Shown: positions 1 through 6,581, numbered from the stretch's first letter. The stretch: DNA of 64,000 bases from Paraburkholderia sp. FT54 (GCF_031585635.1 NZ_CP134195.1:1302001-1366000), one strand, 5' to 3'. Numbers and translations: made by a program. Notes: generated by a model from the letters alone, not told the origin.

Positions 1-273
1 GCGTTCGCTGTGGCGTGACAGGTTGTTTTCGACGGTCGGGAAGAACACTTCGGCCGACTCCTTTTCCTTCGGCAGCGTGGCGACCACCTTGCCGGTCACC
101 TCGAGTGCGTCCTGCACTTTGGCGAACGGCTTCACCTCGACGGTGATCGTGATCTTTCCGGATTTGCCGGTATCGCGGACCATAGCGACCAGCGTGTTCA
201 GTTCGTTGGTGGCTTCCTCGACGACGGCGCCGCCGCGCAGTTCCATCAAGGTTTGGGTGAAGGCCTTCTTCAT
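1..273 (-). CDS. Phage hypothetical protein (3' end outside window)
   Basis: The first 91 residues are visible, starting MKKAFTQTLMELRGG; the gene runs off the left edge. The start is supported by CGGAG placed 8 bases upstream. The visible part is a soluble alternation of strands and helices with charged residues, with no signal or membrane segment. Proteins beginning this way occur in Burkholderia prophage early regions, but I know of no function. It is the most downstream visible gene of the leftward operon driven from the promoter near 1200, so it should be expressed early on induction. Confidence 0.7.
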   Translation of the reverse strand, partial: MKKAFTQTLMELRGGAVVEEATNELNTLVAMVRDTGKSGKITITVEVKPFAKVQDALEVTGKVVATLPKEKESAEVFFPTVENNLSRHSER

Positions 274-304
274 TGGTTGACTCCGTGTTGTGAAGGACTG
301 CGGG

Positions 305-499
305 TTAATCGCCGATGCGCGGATAGAAGTGCGCGTCGCTTTCGTGTTCAAACTCCTGATGGGCGGCCGGCACATGAAACAGTGAGCTTTCGTCAGCACG
401 TTTTGCGACGCGATTCATGCCGCCGACGATCACGCTGATGCTTACGCCAAGCCACAAGCTGCCAAGTACTGCTAAACAGAGATCAAGGGCTGTGTACAT
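305..499 (-). CDS. Small single-pass membrane protein
   Basis: A 64-residue protein. Residues about 5-28 form one hydrophobic segment (CLAVLGSLWLGVSISVIVGG); the tail is charged and His-rich. It lies 31 bases upstream of the next leftward gene and just downstream of another tiny membrane protein, so it belongs to the leftward early operon. The Shine-Dalgarno sequence (AAAGG) is weak. No family recognised. Confidence 0.55.
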   Translation of the reverse strand: MYTALDLCLAVLGSLWLGVSISVIVGGMNRVAKRADESSLFHVPAAHQEFEHESDAHFYPRIGD

Positions 500-520
500 T
501 TGGGGTGAGCCTTTACGGGA

Positions 521-649
521 TCAGGTGTTACGCATCGACACGCGGACGTGTTCGGTTTCGGCGTCGTCCCATTTCTGAGCGATACCGAGGATCACGACGA
601 TTGCGATGAAAGCAGCGCCCAGGCGCAGGCAGAATTTCAGATCGGCCAC
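521..649 (-). CDS. 42-residue membrane peptide
   Basis: GTG start with AGGGG 8 bases upstream. The product begins VADLKFCLRLGAAFIAIVV, with one membrane segment at about residues 9-23 and an acidic tail. Its start overlaps the 3' end of the upstream 54-residue gene, indicating translational coupling. Function unknown. Confidence 0.55.
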   Translation of the reverse strand: MADLKFCLRLGAAFIAIVVILGIAQKWDDAETEHVRVSMRNT

Positions 650-801
650 GACAGCACCCCTGAGCGGTACGCATCACACAGAAACCACACGCAGCCGATC
701 GCAGAACCGTAGGCGAGGATCACGCCGCATGCCTTCAGAACGCGGCCGTGCACGTGATAGCAGGCTGCCAACAGATCGTTATCGCAAGCGGCGCGGTTCA
801 C
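637..801 (-). CDS. 54-residue Cys-rich membrane peptide
   Basis: GTG start whose first bases overlap the TGA stop of the preceding 26-residue gene (GTGA), with GGGGCG just upstream. The peptide has five Cys residues and a hydrophobic segment (GVILAYGSAIGCVWFL). The overlaps on both sides argue that this is a real coupled early phage gene and not a chance ORF. No family recognised. Confidence 0.55.
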   Translation of the reverse strand: MNRAACDNDLLAACYHVHGRVLKACGVILAYGSAIGCVWFLCDAYRSGVLSWPI

Positions 802-878
802 TTTTCGCCCCGCGTGAAGTGCTCGAGCTCGTCGCGCGTGCGAGTCTGCTCGGTGTGTTTCGGTTGAGTGGCTTGCAT
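798..878 (-). CDS. 26-residue peptide gene
   Basis: ATG preceded by GGAGAC at proper spacing. It encodes a very polar 26-residue peptide starting MQATQPKHTEQ. The stop overlaps the next gene's GTG start. It may be a leader whose translation delivers ribosomes to the following gene. The call rests only on the ribosome-binding site and coupling. Confidence 0.45.
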   Translation of the reverse strand: MQATQPKHTEQTRTRDELEHFTRGEK

Positions 879-892
879 CTCAATGTCTCCCG

Positions 893-1069
893 TCACCGCG
901 GCAAAACTTCTTTACCGCGAGCGAAGGCGACCTGAATGCGCGCCTTCGGACAATGGGCCAGATCAGAGAGGGAGAGAACAACTACTGAGCGGCCGAGCTG
1001 CGCGACGAAACGGCAATGGCCGTCGAGACTTTTGGTTGCAGCGCGGTGCATGGCTTTTCTGACGTTCAT
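893..1069 (-). CDS. 58-residue phage early protein
   Basis: First gene of the leftward operon, with a strong GGAGTGAG site just before the ATG. The product, starting MNVRKAMHRAATKSLDGH, is basic and Cys-containing with no membrane segment. It follows a structured leader downstream of the leftward promoter. In lambda this position holds N, but the sequence does not resemble an N protein enough to claim that. Confidence 0.55.
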   Translation of the reverse strand: MNVRKAMHRAATKSLDGHCRFVAQLGRSVVVLSLSDLAHCPKARIQVAFARGKEVLPR

Positions 1070-1102
1070 CTCTCACTCCAAGACTCTGGAAGGTGGTGAG
1101 AT

Positions 1103-1150
1103 GCGCCCTAAGAACAGAGGACTCGCGGGAATCCGCTCAACTTAGGGCGC
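1103..1150 (-). other. Long inverted repeat in the leftward leader RNA
   Basis: GCGCCCTAAG at 1103-1112 is repeated as its exact reverse complement at 1141-1150, enclosing 28 bases that can form an inner GCGG/CCGC stem. It sits between the promoter (1188-1217) and the first gene (start 1069). No U-tract follows on the transcribed strand, so it does not look like a terminator. A structured antitermination leader comparable to HK022 put RNA is one possible role (inference). Confidence 0.6.
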
Positions 1151-1187
1151 TTGTCACGATCGCGCCGTCATCTAGCGCTTGAGATGA

Positions 1188-1217
1188 AGTATAGAAAAAC
1201 TAGACAATCAAAGTCAA
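1188..1217 (-). promoter_or_regulatory. Leftward early promoter (pL type)
   Basis: On the minus strand a TTGACT -35 box (1212-1217) and a TATACT -10 box (1188-1193) are separated by 18 bases. Both boxes overlap repressor-type operator palindromes. The promoter would drive the tiny genes at 1-1069. Confidence 0.8.
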
Positions 1218-1229
1218 GAAAAACAAGAC
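1189..1229. promoter_or_regulatory. Left operator: two repressor sites
   Basis: Two 17-bp sites of the form 6-5-6: GTATAGAAAAACTAGAC at 1189-1205 covers the -10 box, and GTCAAGAAAAACAAGAC at 1213-1229 covers the -35 box. Their centres are 24 bp apart. Both match the consensus GTMTAG-N5-CTAKAC derived from the sites beside cI (3156-3219). I see no convincing third site. Confidence 0.75.
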
Positions 1230-1255
1230 TTCTGATTTGGGAAATTTGTAACACG

Positions 1256-1280
1256 AAAAAAATCCCGCACACGCGGGACT
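1256..1280 (-). terminator. Terminator of the cI accessory operon
   Basis: On the minus strand the hairpin TCCCGCGTGTGCGGGA is followed by seven T. It separates the cI-accessory genes from the leftward early promoter. Confidence 0.85.
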
Positions 1281-1294
1281 TGTTCGGTCGGCCG

Positions 1295-1828
1295 CTAAGG
1301 TTTCTTCGGCGGCGGAGTGCTGCTGTTTTGGCCCTGCTGGAATGCCGCGATGACGGCTTGCGTCATTCCAATGTTGGACGACTGTGTCGCGTAATAAGTA
1401 CCGACCACTGCGATCACTACAGTGATGGCGGCCAACCACATGTTCGATTTCAGAGATCCGGCTTGCTCAGCGGCCTTTGTGGCGTGCTCTGCGAGTATCT
1501 CCAGTCGCTTATCGCGCTCTGCTGCTTGAGCCATGAATGCATCGATCTTGCCCTCAATTCTCGCGACGCGCGCGTCCATGCGTGCCTCGACTGTCTCGAG
1601 GCGCGCCTCGAATTCTTCGCGCGTAGGAGTGCTCATGCCGGTTTTTCCATCTGAGGATTGGCTGCTAGTCGGAAGCTGCGTCCTAGGCTCCCGTCCAGAG
1701 AGCGCGTCGGAAACGCCTGAAGTCAAGTCTATCAGCTTAGACCAGATTGCTTGAACCTCGTCGTCCGGTGACTCTTCCCTCTCTTCGCCTTCGGTGAACG
1801 ATACCACCTTAAGATTTGGCTTGGTCAT
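1295..1828 (-). CDS. Coiled-coil protein with C-terminal membrane anchor
   Basis: About 177 residues from MTKPNLKVVSF; an upstream in-frame ATG at 1849 is less likely. Order: an acidic N-terminus, then a long charged heptad-rich helix (roughly residues 70-120, rich in E/R/A), one transmembrane segment (WLAAITVVIAVVGTYYA), then a Gln/Pro-rich tail. It overlaps the upstream zinc-site gene by about 20 bases and both follow the repressor, so it should be made in the lysogen from the cI transcript. In lambda this place is occupied by rexB, also a membrane protein, but there is no visible sequence similarity. A role in superinfection exclusion is inference from position and architecture. Confidence 0.65.
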   Translation of the reverse strand: MTKPNLKVVSFTEGEEREESPDDEVQAIWSKLIDLTSGVSDALSGREPRTQLPTSSQSSDGKTGMSTPTREEFEARLETVEARMDARVARIEGKIDAFMAQAAERDKRLEILAEHATKAAEQAGSLKSNMWLAAITVVIAVVGTYYATQSSNIGMTQAVIAAFQQGQNSSTPPPKKP

Positions 1829-2261
1829 GTGGCTTCGGACGGATTGCATCTAGGAGCTGTTGGAGGTTTGGTTTTAGCCAGTCTGGAGCACTACCAAGGT
1901 GCCGCTCGATTAGATCGGGCGAATAATTCCACGCGATTTGAGCATATGGTGGTTGACCGTGTGGCCCGAAAATTTCGTTCAGTTCTTCGGTGCCAAAGTC
2001 CCATGTCGAAAGCAGTGAACAGTTTTCACATGGCGATACGAACACGAGCAATTGAAGCTCGCTGATGCTCTGAAGGCCGAACGGACGTATCGACCACCCC
2101 ATCAAGTTGTTGACTTGCTGAAGGCGACCGATGCTGAACTGTTCAATGGGCATTAAGAGTGCGTTCAGATGGAAGCGTGAGAGTTCGGCATTACATCCGG
2201 GGCAGCGGCGGTGCCTGACATGAGGCGCCACCTCGTCCCAATTTACGTTATCGGAGGTCAT
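1809..2261 (-). CDS. Lysogeny-expressed protein with two CxxC pairs
   Basis: 150 residues. CPGC near residue 20 and CENC near residue 78 could form one zinc site. The rest is mixed alpha/beta and not recognised. The gene starts 9 bases after the repressor stop and overlaps the membrane coiled-coil gene, so the three appear to form one transcript ending at the terminator near 1256. By position it is analogous to rexA, a soluble partner of a membrane protein. No family assignment is possible by eye. Confidence 0.7.
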   Translation of the reverse strand: MTSDNVNWDEVAPHVRHRRCPGCNAELSRFHLNALLMPIEQFSIGRLQQVNNLMGWSIRPFGLQSISELQLLVFVSPCENCSLLSTWDFGTEELNEIFGPHGQPPYAQIAWNYSPDLIERHLGSAPDWLKPNLQQLLDAIRPKPHDQAKS

Positions 2262-2270
2262 AAAGGGTTC

Positions 2271-3146
2271 TCAATCGGGGCGCCACATTGAGACTTTGGC
2301 GATGCCCGCTACGTAGTGCATCTTGTCGATCTCATCCTCACCAAGCGTGATCTTGCCGTGCGCCTCATTGACCGAGAGTAGGGTGTAGCGGCCGCCAGCC
2401 TTATAGGCCAGCTCTTTCACCATTACGCGGCCGTCTTTGGACTTGACCATCACCTCTTCGCCGGGCTGGATAGGATGATTCGGCTCGATAATCACGAATT
2501 CACCATGCTTGATGCGAGGTCGCATCGAGTCGCCGGAACACTCGATTGCGTACGCGTCTGGATCAGATGTCGGCCAGTCAATATAGCCGTCGCCATGGCC
2601 TACAGGGTATTCAATGTCGGCCCAGTATCCGTTGTCGCCAAGTTGCGCCATACCTACCACCGCTAGTCGTTTCCGTTTCCCGAGGCCTTTGGGGCGGAAC
2701 TCGTCGTTGTACTGGATAGCGACCTTCTTTTGACCCACGCGGGCCAGCACCCAGGCGCTGTTGTAGCCGAAAGCAGTTTGAATTGAGACCGCGTCCTCGA
2801 CGCTGATCGCGGTGCCTTTCAGCCACGACTCCACTCTCTCAAGCGGCACCGCGGCCTTTTCAGCAAAGGCGCCGGCATCCATGCCAGTTTCCGTGAGCAT
2901 CTCCTGCACTCGCTCTGCGACGTCTTTGACGTCGAGCGCGGTGGTGCTGCCGATGCTTGGCTGAGAATCCGGCATTGGGCACTTCGTGACGACCGAAATC
3001 TCTTGGATCTGAGCATAGCTCGGCTCGTGCCTGCCGTTTTCCCAAGCAGACACGTTTCCTTTGGTCACTCCGAGCTTTTCGCCGAGTTGTTCTTGTGTTA
3101 GATCGGCTTTCTTCCGGGCAGACCGGATCCAGTTTCTCATTTCCAT
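2271..3146 (-). CDS. Prophage repressor, HTH plus S24/LexA-type protease
   Basis: CI-like repressor. The open frame extends upstream to 3329, but the domain begins at MEMRNWIRSARKKADLTQ, so the start is 3146 (or ATG at 3140). An XRE helix-turn-helix occupies about residues 5-60 (QEQLGEKLGVTKGNVSAWE). A linker follows, then a LexA-type C-terminal domain with the catalytic Ser in ECSGDSM and the Lys in VMVKEL. Such repressors self-cleave with RecA after DNA damage. The classic Ala-Gly cleavage dipeptide is not obvious; the equivalent region reads AVVGMAQ. The start codon lies about 8 bases beyond a -10-like TATACA in the third operator, so the mRNA may be leaderless, as for lambda cI. Confidence 0.92.
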   Translation of the reverse strand: MEMRNWIRSARKKADLTQEQLGEKLGVTKGNVSAWENGRHEPSYAQIQEISVVTKCPMPDSQPSIGSTTALDVKDVAERVQEMLTETGMDAGAFAEKAAVPLERVESWLKGTAISVEDAVSIQTAFGYNSAWVLARVGQKKVAIQYNDEFRPKGLGKRKRLAVVGMAQLGDNGYWADIEYPVGHGDGYIDWPTSDPDAYAIECSGDSMRPRIKHGEFVIIEPNHPIQPGEEVMVKSKDGRVMVKELAYKAGGRYTLLSVNEAHGKITLGEDEIDKMHYVAGIAKVSMWRPD

Positions 3147-3155
3147 GGCGGGAAT

Positions 3156-3219
3156 GTATAGGAAATCTAAACGGGTCGGGTCTCGTTTTTCTTTACTTAT
3201 AGGTCTAGCAAATCTATAC
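3156..3219. promoter_or_regulatory. Right operator: three repressor sites
   Basis: Three 17-bp 6-5-6 sites: GTATAGGAAATCTAAAC (3156-3172), GTCTCGTTTTTCTTTAC (3180-3196) and GTCTAGCAAATCTATAC (3203-3219). Centres are 24 and 23 bp apart, the same spacing class as lambda OR3, OR2 and OR1. The rightmost covers the -10 and the middle the -35 of the rightward promoter. The left one lies over the -10 of the repressor's own promoter (TATACA at 3155-3160, minus strand). Confidence 0.82.
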
Positions 3220-3220
3220 T
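3192..3220 (+). promoter_or_regulatory. Rightward early promoter (pR type)
   Basis: TTTACT (3192-3197), a 17-base spacer and TATACT (3215-3220). It drives the Cro-like gene starting at 3253 and the replication region beyond. Operator sites overlap both boxes. Confidence 0.82.
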
Positions 3221-3252
3221 TGCTCGGAAGATCACTCACGGCCCACCTCCAA

Positions 3253-3582
3253 ATGACCAAACACCCCGTCGCGATTGCCGCGGCTACTGTCGGTGGCTTC
3301 AAAGCACTGGCCGACATCCTTGGCGTCACGAAGGGCGCGGTTCATCAATGGATGTCTCCCGATCGGCAGGTGCCCATCGAGCACTGTACGCCGATCGAGC
3401 AGGCGACCGCCGGCGGCGTGACTCGCCAGATGCTTCGCCCGGATGACTGGGAGTCTATCTGGCCGGAGCTTGCGACCAAGGACAGCGGCTGCGCCACCGA
3501 CCGCGCGGCTGCAAGCGACGATGCTCAGCCGCCTGCGGGGAATGTGAAACGCGGCGACAAGATGGCTCGGATGATTGTTTAG
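3253..3582 (+). CDS. Cro/YdaS-like DNA-binding protein
   Basis: 109 residues from MTKHPVAIAAATVGGF; the frame is open further upstream, but that part overlaps the promoter and operators. The N-terminal half has the YdaS/Cro pattern: an HTH (FKALADILGVTKGAVHQW), then VPIEHCTPIEQATAGGVTRQMLRPDDWESIWPEL. Proteins of this type are the first rightward gene of many lambdoid prophages and repress the early promoters. The C-terminal third is polar and probably disordered. Confidence 0.85.
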   Translation: MTKHPVAIAAATVGGFKALADILGVTKGAVHQWMSPDRQVPIEHCTPIEQATAGGVTRQMLRPDDWESIWPELATKDSGCATDRAAASDDAQPPAGNVKRGDKMARMIV

Positions 3583-3600
3583 CTGGTTCATGTAGTTCGG

Positions 3601-3625
3601 AGGGGTCTTAGGACCCCTTCATTTG
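3601..3625 (+). terminator. Weak hairpin terminator after the Cro-like gene
   Basis: AGGGGTC/GACCCCT hairpin (3601-3618) followed by TCATTT, then a second small hairpin (TTTGGC/GCCAAA, about 3623-3639). The place matches lambda tR1. The T-tract is short, so readthrough or antitermination is expected. Confidence 0.5.
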
Positions 3626-3688
3626 GCACCGCGCCAAAGTAGTAATCCAAGTCGTAACCCGATGAATTTTTTCAACCGAGGTAACTAG

Positions 3689-4072
3689 ATGCAGACGCAA
3701 CAAACGCCGCACAAGGCCGCTGCACATAGCCTTAAGCCGGAGCGTGACGCGCCGGCGCCGCGCTTTTTGCCGGAAGAAGAGATCGCTGGCTGCGCGTCTT
3801 TTCGCGATGCCGTTTGGCTTGCCTGGGAAAACCGGGCAGTGCGCGGCATGACGAAAAGAACGCTGGCGGAGTTGTGCGGGCTGTATGCGCCGCACGTGAC
3901 CAACTTCGTGAATCCACAAGCGTTCGACCAGAAGGGCAAGAAGCGGGCGGACTTGCCGGCCGACAAGGTCGACGAGTTCGAGCGTGTGGTGGGTAATCGC
4001 GCGGTGAGTCAATGGCTGGCGGACCGGGCTGAGTTGACCATTTTGGAAAGGATGATCGCCAACAAGAGGTGA
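3689..4072 (+). CDS. Putative phage regulator in CII position
   Basis: 127 residues with a disordered, basic and Pro-rich first third. Residues about 40-110 carry an HTH-like arrangement (FRDAVWLAWENRAVRG, then TKRTLAELCGLYAPHVTNF). It directly follows the Cro-like gene, the place of cII or another early activator. I recognise the type from Burkholderia prophages but not a named family, so the regulator call is inference from the HTH and the position. Confidence 0.6.
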   Translation: MQTQQTPHKAAAHSLKPERDAPAPRFLPEEEIAGCASFRDAVWLAWENRAVRGMTKRTLAELCGLYAPHVTNFVNPQAFDQKGKKRADLPADKVDEFERVVGNRAVSQWLADRAELTILERMIANKR

Positions 4073-4073
4073 T

Positions 4074-4256
4074 ATGGACGATGAGGTAGCACTCTCGAAA
4101 GTCCAGGGGGCATTCGAACAAGTAAAAAACAAGGTCGGAAACGACACTCACAAAATCCGGGAGGGGCTCAAGAAATTACGGACCGAAGATCCAACGCTGT
4201 TCGAGGCATTCAGGCATGTCGGGCAGTTGATGCAGCAGACACAGCAGGGCCACTGA
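4074..4256 (+). CDS. 60-residue helical phage protein
   Basis: Starts one base after the previous stop (TGATATG). The product is highly charged and helical (LSKVQGAFEQVKNKVG, then EGLKKLRTEDPTLFEAFRHVGQ), without membrane or Cys features. Probably co-translated with the upstream regulator. Unknown function. It is followed by a GC-rich hairpin (4263-4285) without a T-tract. Confidence 0.6.
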   Translation: MDDEVALSKVQGAFEQVKNKVGNDTHKIREGLKKLRTEDPTLFEAFRHVGQLMQQTQQGH

Positions 4257-4390
4257 AGTAAGGCGCCGGTCGGACCGGCCGGCGCATCAAATGGGATGAA
4301 TCGACACATAAGCCTCTTGCAGGGTAGGCGTCTTATGTACCGATTTAGCACTACTAAGCGGCACGCCGCTAGTTAATCCCAGGAGATCAC

Positions 4391-4699
4391 ATGAAGATTG
4401 CATCTATCGGCGCCGCACTGGCGCTGGCAATGGGCGCGGCGTCGGCGCGACTCGATCGTGCTGTGAGCGGCGCGGCCGTTGGTGGTGGTCGTCGCATCGC
4501 TGGCGGGACAAAGCGTGCACGTCAAATGGTGTCGGCCCAGACGCCGCACAACCGCAGCAAGTACATGCCGCACATCGGCAAGAAAGAGCAGGTGCGCGCG
4601 CATCGCTGCTACATGGTCAGCACTTTCCCGAGCGGCACCCCGCGTAGCGCGCCGGTGATGCATCAGTCGAACGACTCATTCTCGACCTATCCGTTCTAA
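4391..4699 (+). CDS. Hypothetical phage protein, Ala/Gly-rich N-terminus
   Basis: 102 residues, good AGGAG site 8 bases before the ATG. The N-terminus (MKIASIGAALALAMGAASA) looks signal-like and the rest is basic with scattered aromatics. The 134-base gap before it contains an inverted repeat ACATAAG/CTTATGT (4306-4312, 4332-4338). No family recognised. Confidence 0.6.
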   Translation: MKIASIGAALALAMGAASARLDRAVSGAAVGGGRRIAGGTKRARQMVSAQTPHNRSKYMPHIGKKEQVRAHRCYMVSTFPSGTPRSAPVMHQSNDSFSTYPF

Positions 4700-4713
4700 A
4701 CCGGAGATCCGCC

Positions 4714-5025
4714 ATGCAGACGGAAATCTATAGCGGTCGTTCTGGCCGCCGCGTCGCCGAAACGCAGCAGGACGCCTATCACGCTCTGAGTGCCAAGACG
4801 CTCGGCGCGAAGCAGCGCATGGTGCTCGAGGCTTTCGAAAACGGCCGTCCGCCGCTGACGCGCGAGGACATTGCCGCGATCACCAACATGAAGCTCAGCA
4901 GCGTCTGCGGCCGCGTGCGCGAGCTGCTCGACGCTGGTCGTCTGGCCGTCGTCGGCAGTCGCAAAGATCTCGCCACGCACACGAAACAGCAGCTTCTGGC
5001 TGTCGTGGCAAAGGCGGCTGCGTGA
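4714..5025 (+). CDS. Small winged-helix-like phage protein
   Basis: 103 residues with CGGAG before the start. Residues about 30-85 have a winged-helix pattern (KQRMVLEAFENG, then LTREDIAAITNMKLSSVCGRVRELLDAGRLAVVG), typical of phage proteins that control or assist replication. Its stop overlaps the next gene's GTG start (GTGA). Confidence 0.65.
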   Translation: MQTEIYSGRSGRRVAETQQDAYHALSAKTLGAKQRMVLEAFENGRPPLTREDIAAITNMKLSSVCGRVRELLDAGRLAVVGSRKDLATHTKQQLLAVVAKAAA

Positions 5026-5276
5026 GCCACCACCTCGTCAACATCGCGATGGGTATCAGCCTACCGGGAACGCCGAAGTGGATTCTCTGCGTCCTTTCGC
5101 ACCTCGCGACGATGTCGACGGGGAAGGTCGAGACCACGACGCTGGATCTCGCGCAGGCCTGTGGCTTCTCGCAGTCGTGCGTGCGCGACCAGCTCAAGCG
5201 CCTCGAGCGCGCTGGCCTGATCGAGGCTGAGCGGCTGGCTAAGGGCGTACTCATCATCAAGGTCAGGACGTTCTGA
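5022..5276 (+). CDS. HTH DNA-binding protein
   Basis: GTG start overlapping the preceding TGA. The 84 residues carry a GntR/MarR-like winged helix (TTTLDLAQACGFSQSCVRDQLKRLERAGLIEAERLAKG). It lies one base upstream of the replication initiator and is probably an accessory replication or regulatory factor. It covers only a DNA-binding domain. Confidence 0.75.
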   Translation: MSHHLVNIAMGISLPGTPKWILCVLSHLATMSTGKVETTTLDLAQACGFSQSCVRDQLKRLERAGLIEAERLAKGVLIIKVRTF

Positions 5277-5277
5277 T

Positions 5278-6456
5278 ATGGCGCTCGCGGAAGTCATCCA
5301 GATGCCCGAACAGCCTCGCTCGGTCCAGGTCGAGGACGGGTTCACCCGTGTCGCTCACGGGATCATGGAGGCGCTCGCGCTGGCTGATCTCGGCAAGCGC
5401 CACTACAAGATCATGCTGGTGATGTGCCGGCAGACGTACGGCTACAACAAGAAGGCCGACGAGGTCAGCCTGTCGCAGTTCCACGACAAGACGGGCATCC
5501 TGCCGCCGAACGTTTCCACGGCCATTGAAGAACTGGTGGCTATGCGCGTGCTAATCAAGACGCCCGGCAAGTACGCAGCGTGTCTGGCTGTGAATAAGGC
5601 GTATGCCCAGTGGACGGGTAAGGCCAAGGTCGACGTGTCGAAGGTATGGGGTTATCAAAACAATAACAGCACTGTTATCGAAACGATCAGTGAGGGTTAT
5701 CAAAACGATAACGATGGTGTTATCGAAACGATAACCACAAAAGACAACTCCAAAAGACATAACCAAAAGACAACTCCAAAAGAAAACCTTTCGCGCTCGC
5801 TTCGCGAACGCTTCGAGATTTTCTGGGCGAGCTACCCGCGTAAGCGATCCAAGAAAGCAGCAGAAAAGGCCTTTGCCAAGGTCAATCCGGACGAGCAGCT
5901 CTTCAATGACCTGATGGCAGGTTTGGAGCGGGCCAAGACTTCGGAGCAGTGGCGAAACCCGCAATACCAGCCGCATGCAGCGACGTGGTTAAGCGATGGC
6001 GGCTGGATGGACGAGATTCAAGCTGCGTACACCGATGACGAACTTGCCGTGATCCGAGCCTTCAACCAGGCACTCGGGGAGCGTATCGGCACGGTGGACG
6101 AGGGGGTCTTCGTCGAGGCGCGCGCCGGCGCGATCCGCGCATTCATGGGGAAGCTGGCTGCTGATCCTGAGGCATGGAAGCGGTATTTCCCGGCTGTGCG
6201 CGACAAGGTCGATCTCCCGCCGCGCGCGGGCTTCGATTATCTGATCAGCCCGAAAGGCTTCGGCGACGTCAAAGGGCGCATGGCAGTCAAGCGCAATCCG
6301 GACGGCACGCGCGCATCAGGCGACTGGGACAAGTCCGCAAGCGGCATCAAAGCAATGGCGAAGGAAATGGGCGTGTCGTTCTCGGACGATGAACCGGTGC
6401 CGGCCATTGCGATCCGCGTACGCGCCGCAATCGCAAAACAGGAGAGCAAAGAGTGA
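5278..6456 (+). CDS. Replication initiator, lambda O-like
   Basis: 392 residues. The N-terminal about 110 residues match the phage replication protein O domain (DGFTRVAHGIMEALALADLGKRHYKIMLVMCRQTYGYNKKADEVSLSQ), a winged helix that binds origin iterons. The middle (about residues 125-165) is a low-complexity N/T/K-rich linker because it encodes the iterons and purine-rich tract of the origin. The following segment has the YPRKRSKKAAEKAFAK motif common in O/DnaT-like phage initiators. No P-like helicase loader or helicase follows, so the C-terminal part may recruit host DnaB itself (inference). Confidence 0.88.
   Translation: MALAEVIQMPEQPRSVQVEDGFTRVAHGIMEALALADLGKRHYKIMLVMCRQTYGYNKKADEVSLSQFHDKTGILPPNVSTAIEELVAMRVLIKTPGKYAACLAVNKAYAQWTGKAKVDVSKVWGYQNNNSTVIETISEGYQNDNDGVIETITTKDNSKRHNQKTTPKENLSRSLRERFEIFWASYPRKRSKKAAEKAFAKVNPDEQLFNDLMAGLERAKTSEQWRNPQYQPHAATWLSDGGWMDEIQAAYTDDELAVIRAFNQALGERIGTVDEGVFVEARAGAIRAFMGKLAADPEAWKRYFPAVRDKVDLPPRAGFDYLISPKGFGDVKGRMAVKRNPDGTRASGDWDKSASGIKAMAKEMGVSFSDDEPVPAIAIRVRAAIAKQESKE
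5651..5795. other. Phage replication origin: four iterons plus A-rich tract
   Basis: Four 17-bp iterons, each a near-perfect inverted repeat of type GTTATCGAAACGATAAC, start at 5651, 5674, 5696 and 5719 (spacing 23, 22, 23). They are followed by an A-rich, nearly G-free strand (5736-5790) with repeated CAAAAGACAACTC units. This is the organisation of lambda ori: four iterons then an AT-rich unwinding region, inside the O gene. Confidence 0.9.
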
Positions 6457-6581
6457 ACATTTTCGAATTCATGGATCGGCATCCGGTCCTGACGATCCTG
6501 ATCATCCTTTTCGGCGGCACGGTGGCAGGCAATACGTTGGTTGAAATCACGCGCGTCATCGTTGCGGGGTTCATGAAGTGA
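6453..6581 (+). CDS. 42-residue membrane peptide
   Basis: GTG start overlapping the end of the initiator gene. One hydrophobic segment (VLTILIILFGGTVAGNTLV). Its stop overlaps the GTG of the next gene. The double coupling supports reality; function unknown. Confidence 0.6.
   Translation: MNIFEFMDRHPVLTILIILFGGTVAGNTLVEITRVIVAGFMK

Noticed and set aside
3147..3329. N-terminal extension of the repressor frame
   Set aside because: It runs through the operators and the rightward promoter; the HTH domain starts at 3146 or 3140.
5651..5735. CRISPR-like repeat array
   Set aside because: Units are 17 bp palindromes with 5-6 bp spacers inside a coding gene; this is an iteron origin.
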